From NCBI GenBank assembly GCA_039602395.1, contig JBCNJP010000020.1, forward strand, positions 25,743,776 through 25,807,775: a stretch of 64,000 nucleotides of DNA. The letters are read 5' to 3'. The notes beneath the pieces are model-generated. The model saw only the letters and a list, made by a program, of their open reading frames with translations. It searched no databases and was not told where the DNA came from. Position numbers and translations under genes: made by a program. Each line of letters starts with the position of its first letter. Positions within the stretch are counted from its first letter, which is position 1. This document shows, one piece after another, positions 59,373 through 64,000 of this stretch. The stretch is from Deinandra increscens subsp. villosa. Taxonomy: Eukaryota; Streptophyta; Magnoliopsida; Asterales; Asteraceae.

Positions 59373-59463
59373 GGGTTTGTTAGGTCTTCCATGGCAAGAG
59401 GCGGGAAACGTGGATTGATGTGTTCGACAAACAAGATCTTACAATGATGACATATGTATTTGA

Positions 59464-61683
59464 CCTAGTGCATATGTGGGTACGGATGACAGTTTGCGAG
59501 GCTGAAACCCGCAACGACCTTATCTTTGATCGCCGCCTAGCACACAAATATATGCCTAAGTCTAGGAGTGATCTACTTACTGAGTCTAAGAGCCATTATA
59601 GGTTTGAGCTTAGGAGTTCTAACAGAACGCCTAATTTGCTGAAACATTGGGCGTGGGACCGGTTGCCTGTATCAGAACATGCAGAAACAAAACAAAATAA
59701 TAATAACAACACGGATCAACCAATCCTTTATGAACCAATTACATATCACGGCAACAGTCACTTATAGTAAGTACACTTCCCCTAACATAATGTTCAAATA
59801 CGATGCCAGGTAGCCCTAAGACTAGAATCCAACAGAGTATATATACTTACATACATAAACCAAACCACAAGGATCAATATCACTAAATATTAGTCTACAT
59901 CATTTCCCAAACCACTAGTCCTGGAATCACGTTCCCACTAGCATCAAACTGTATAACATTCCCTATATACACCACTTTTTCCCACATCAGCTACTTACCT
60001 GAACCATAAACTAAAACATGTAACAATAATAATGTTGTTGGTGAGTCCGCGAAAATCAATAATCAAATATTTTCCCATTCTCGTTACTAATACTCTGTGA
60101 GTCTACTGGTGGTCTAGCCCTAGGTCAACACTCAATCTAACATAACACAGGCGTGTGCCCTTGTATTACCCTTCATGTTCAAGCATATAATGACACATAC
60201 GCATCCTTAATAACTTAATATCAAGGCATGGATGCAAGGCCAATTACGCTACCTACCTAATCAGCTGTCAGGCGCCCCTATACACCTCGTGGCATACACA
60301 ATCCCTATTGACCATAGTAGCCTACTCTTGAAAACTTACTACCCAACATACGACCCACCCAACTAGCAAACACATACAAAGCATAGTAATAGAAAATAAG
60401 CAGTAAATAGTTCATGTGCACCCAAAACATTTAAAAGAGGGGAAGCTATCGGTACTCACAGTTGGTTCAGTACACCTTTGAGAATAAGGCAAGTGCTTGA
60501 CCCACGTCAAGTCTACAAACTCGTCAACCTAAACACATATAGGTATCAAACAATTTAACACAGTATTAATACTGGTTAGGCTCGATGATTCACCATACCT
60601 AAAACAATACAATATGTCCATATGTTACCGTCCCGATACGATCGGATGTCCCGATACAGTCGTATAGCACGTCTTAACAGTTAAATTATATTAATTGTAT
60701 CTCTCGATCAATCGTTTTATTTTACATAAAATCATAACTATATATTTATATATTTCCTTAACTTTTATTTTATAAATAAATGTAACTCGGTTAAAAAATA
60801 CATTTCTCACGTTTCACATGTATTAACATTATAATGATAATAATGTATTGAAACACGGTATACCTTCATTACAAGTCATCAAACATCATCTAACACTCTA
60901 ATCTATGACATAAATGAGCAAATCGAGTCTTAAAAAGTGAAACAAAATTGAGAATGGGAGGAGAAACAAGAAAATCGGGCCCCCTTTACCCACTTTACCT
61001 TCGCCGGAGTCGACCATAGCAGCGGGGGCGGCGCTGGAGGCGGAACCCTAGGGGTTCGTCACGACTGTTGATGCCTTTTTCGCCATCATTTACTACCAGA
61101 ATCGACACCAGGGACCCTGGTCGAGCTAACAGGAAAGAAAAAGGAAGAGGATCCGAGGAGGACCACGACCTCCGTCGCCGTCAGTTGCCGGAACGCGACT
61201 GTCGGTCTGTCGCCGCTTGGCTTGTTGTTCACGACAGGTTACAAGCTCCAGGGTTAAAGATTCGGCTAGAGGAAGGATAAAGGAGAAGTTTTTGGAGTCA
61301 ACCCACAGTCGCCGTCGCTGGAACTCTGGCCGGAATTGCTCACCGGTATATCGGGGCTGCCCCCCCCCCCCCCCCTTTCTTTCTCTGATGTGTGTGTGTG
61401 TGTGGATATAATTATATATACAAAAATAACGTTCAATAAAATATATATCCAGCATTCAATGCTACACTTGTTTTCAAGTTTCAAAATATATTGCAATTTT
61501 CAAAATTATATAACATTTTGTTCGCTAAAAAGATGCACCGCAACCGAAAAAATTACACCTACTTCCATAAACCAGCACCCCAACCAAGAAAATGCACTTG
61601 TTTGAAGTTAATACAGCATTCGTTTAAATACGCGATATAAAGCGTGTAACACAAAGATAGGCTAGTTGCGGTGATTCGGGGCA
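59464..61683. other. Spacer, possible LTR fragments, homopolymer tract
   Basis: Around 59.8-60.6 kb the sequence resembles a reverse-oriented gypsy LTR (ACCCAAAACATTTAAAAGAG near 60420, compare 10380 and 46670) but has no defined ends. A run of 16 C lies at 61360-61375, followed by (TG)n to about 61403. Short frames near 61.1-61.5 kb are not convincing genes. Confidence 0.4.
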
Positions 61684-62447
61684 GTGACTGCAACCAAGGA
61701 GGCAGCGACTAGGATCAAGTGAGGCAGCGACGATGGCTATTGGTAGTGGCCGACGGGAGTGAACAACAGCAGCAACATCAGTGGCTAAACGGCAACCACT
61801 GGCAACAGTGAAATGCTAGACGGTGGTGGCGGTGGTTAGCCATAGAGTGGCGGCGGGAAACCCTAGAGAGAGGGTGGAGGTGGCGGCCACATATATGTGT
61901 GGTGGAGGATTAGGGTTTTGCCTTAAGTATGTATTTATAGACATCGTTTGGGGCTTCCACCATTCAAGCCCATCAGGGTTTATTAAACCTTTTAATAAAC
62001 CCTAGCCCATTTAATATATAATTAAATATATATATTATTGCTTTATCATAAAATTAATTAAACATCTTTAATTAATTAAATATATATTATTGATTTAGGG
62101 TTTATAAATTCGATGATTTGTATGTTGTTGTATAATCGGCCTAGACACCGTTAGGTGTTGTTGTTTGTTTGTATGTTTCTGGTTCGTGTAGGCCATAAAT
62201 GAGGGTTTTGGTTTTATCGGTCCATTGGGATTCGAAATTTGTATAGCAAATTAGGGTTTCTATTTTTGGTTGTTTTTATATTTTTTGTAACTCTTGTAAA
62301 CCGAAGACCCGAAGACGAACAATTGACGAACGGGCGTCGAAGATGCAAGTCGGATGACTTCTGAAGACGGTAGGGCACAAATGGAGTATTGTGCAGGTGG
62401 TTATTTATAGCCTAATGTCTTGATGAACTGTGTAAAAATGGAATTTA
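61684..62447 (-). repeat. Right arm of the large inverted repeat (partner 52691-53571)
   Basis: Inverse of the left arm; contains GGTGGCGGCCACATATATG, AGGGTTTATTAAACC and AACACCTAACGG in inverse form. Shorter than the left arm by about 120 bases. Confidence 0.7.
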
Positions 62448-64000
62448 TATCTATATTAAACACAAGTTTTTAATGTCCAGGTGACACAATTTAAGGTGTG
62501 CCACCTAGAATTAGTCTTCTCTTAAAATTCTGCCAAGTAGGATCATGCTTATGTGTCAAATTCTCATCATTTTGAATAAAAAAAATTGATAAAAAATCTT
62601 TAAAAATCGCAGATCTTTTAACCCAAGAGGCTGATCCGGTTTTTTTTTAAACCCGACATATAAAAGCCTCTCATTGTCAATCGTCTTCATTCTAAACCCT
62701 AATCTCCGTGCTCCCTTCATCGTCCTCCTCTACTCGCCGTCGATTCACTCCTCCTTTTCGTCTACGAACCGTCGCTGGGACGGTCATCGCTGGTATTACA
62801 GGTTTTCTTTTTCTTCAACAATTCACTACTCTTCTCTCATCGCAGTGCATCTCTGTTGTACCTTCAATCGCAGGTTCGTTTCCATTGTTTTCTACTTTCA
62901 GGGATTATGGTTTTTTATGTCGATGGAAAATGTTCGTTATTGTTGTTTGCTTCTCTGATTTCGATTTAATCGTCGTCTCATTATCACCTTAAGAACTGAT
63001 TTTGATTTTTGTTCTTTACGTTTGAAATCGCTTCTTTAATTTTTGTTTGAAATCATCTTCTGGAGCTCAGAATAATGTTTGATTTTTTATCTAAGTCTTT
63101 ATAAAAGCTCCACACCAGCCAGCGAAATTGGTGTAGATACAACAGTCGGATTTTTTGTGATACATTGGCCTTCAGGTGTTGTTTTCTACGTTATGTCCAA
63201 ATGCCTCTGTTTTATAAGGTTACACACAAAGTGTATGCTCTATGCTTTCATCCTAAGTTTTCAATTATCATTACAGGTAGGATTTACCTTTTTAGGGTGA
63301 AGCATTTGATTGTGCTCAGATTCAATTTTAACCTTTTTAGGGAATTCACATTTACATCCGTATAAGACAGGCAGAAAGATGTTTACACAGAGAACCTGAA
63401 GTTTATAGTTTATAGTGTTGTGGGTTAAAGAGATGACTGGTGTTGTTCAGTTGATTATTTAACAATGAAGTATTTGCCACAACAAAGGGTGAAATGATGA
63501 GTTTTAGTGGCAGTGATGCTTAACGTGCAGTTGAAGCCAAAGGTGATTCGGTGGTGGTTTGATGGTGTTATTGGAAACATTAGCGGAGATGATCGGAGAT
63601 GTTAGATGACCGGAAGAGTGCATCAATGGGGGTGGGGTGAGAAAAGAGGTGAAGGGGCAACAATCTAAATTGATTGATATGTAATTTGCTTGCTTGATTA
63701 TTGAATTCTCAAGAGGATATCCTTTTGCAACTCTCTTGCCTTAAGTTTCAGGTTAGTTTTGTCTTTTCTCTTCGTTTTTTTATAAGTTTACAATCCGTTT
63801 GAGATTTCTGAGAATCATGTTCCTCACAAATATTAGACTGGCCAAAACTGGTACTTAAGCCAAGAAAATTCAGTTAGTTTGCTATTGCATACTACAAAGA
63901 CAATGATAATTTTGACTTTCTTTAAAGATGTAAGTTCGTAACCATTGGATTTAAAATTTGTGGTAGTTGTCATCAACATAAAACTACATTTTCTGAATCA
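62448..64000 (+). other. Promoter-like segment with unresolved gene
   Basis: TATAAAAG at 62659-62666 is followed about 35 bases on by a C/T-rich leader-like stretch (TTCTAAACCCTAATCTCCG), as at a plant transcription start. No start codon opens a long frame. Near 63219-63280 a short frame reads HKVYALCFHPKFSIIITG, which resembles a WD40 repeat such as in coatomer subunit beta-prime, but it is too short to name. The rest is T-rich, intron-like sequence to the window edge. Confidence 0.3.

Larger units (their letters stand above)
56936..59463. repeat. Palindrome of about 2.5 kb with a 34-base loop
   Basis: Left arm 56936-58181 and right arm 58216-59463 are inverse copies of nearly equal length (about 1.25 kb). 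Next to the loop the arms share AAATGTCAGGTTG and GCATGCATGG-type sequence. Identity looks high but imperfect, with scattered substitutions and small indels. Both arms contain the same four ARP8-like exons and their introns. Confidence 0.85.

Noticed and set aside
61068..61605. Overlapping open frames around the poly-C and (TG)n tract
   Set aside because: Low-complexity sequence, no homology and both strands equally open.
52691..62447. Treating the two inverted arms as the LTRs of one retrotransposon
   Set aside because: LTRs of one element are direct repeats; these arms are inverted.

Overview
The window is nuclear DNA of a flowering plant, most likely a eudicot. It contains many-exon genes with GT/AG introns, long AT-rich spacers and a dense layer of plant transposable elements: Ty3/gypsy, Ty1/copia, Mutator-like (MULE) and hAT. 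The style of the repeats made me think of an asterid, perhaps Asteraceae, but nothing in the sequence proves it. No prokaryotic operon, CRISPR array, rRNA or tRNA was seen.

Only three ordinary host genes are clear, all between 13 and 32.6 kb: a 12-exon von Willebrand A / inter-alpha-trypsin-inhibitor heavy-chain-like gene (13084-20191, +), COQ9 for ubiquinone synthesis (28434-26618, -) and plastid peroxiredoxin Q (32545-30841, -). From memory, relatives of the first two are also close neighbours on Arabidopsis chromosome 1. The vWA gene reads cleanly except for one surplus base in exon 2.

Layout. 1-8903: 3' part of a decayed Tat-lineage Ty3/gypsy element, with a spliceable intron in pol and an antisense two-exon gene that has its own TATA box. 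8979-12809: a non-autonomous element with terminal inverted repeats, split by a 2.7-kb solo LTR. 13-20.2 kb: vWA gene, with an antisense copia relic in intron 9. 20897-25954: a deleted hAT element, into which a 4.2-kb MULE has inserted (21546-25736; 8-bp target duplication). That MULE carries a FAR1-type transposase and two small accessory ORFs whose promoters contain clustered mitosis-specific-activator-like motifs. 26.6-32.5 kb: COQ9 and PRXQ. 32830-37950: a second, 5.1-kb MULE with a perfect 9-bp target duplication, placed 285 bp upstream of the PRXQ start codon; its transposase is broken. 38-40.9 kb: AT-rich DNA and a 31-bp tandem array. 41-52.2 kb: decayed gypsy elements (chromovirus, Athila-like and an inverted LTR). 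52.7-62.4 kb: two inverted arms of about 0.8 kb enclosing a nearly perfect 2.5-kb palindrome made of two facing copies of the 3' exons of an actin-related-protein-8-like gene. 62.6-64 kb: a promoter-like segment with no resolved gene.

The most unusual items are the ARP8-like palindrome, which could fold into a long hairpin RNA, and the MULE-in-hAT nest with its repeated G2/M-type promoter layout. All assignments come from reading the sequence; no database search was run.
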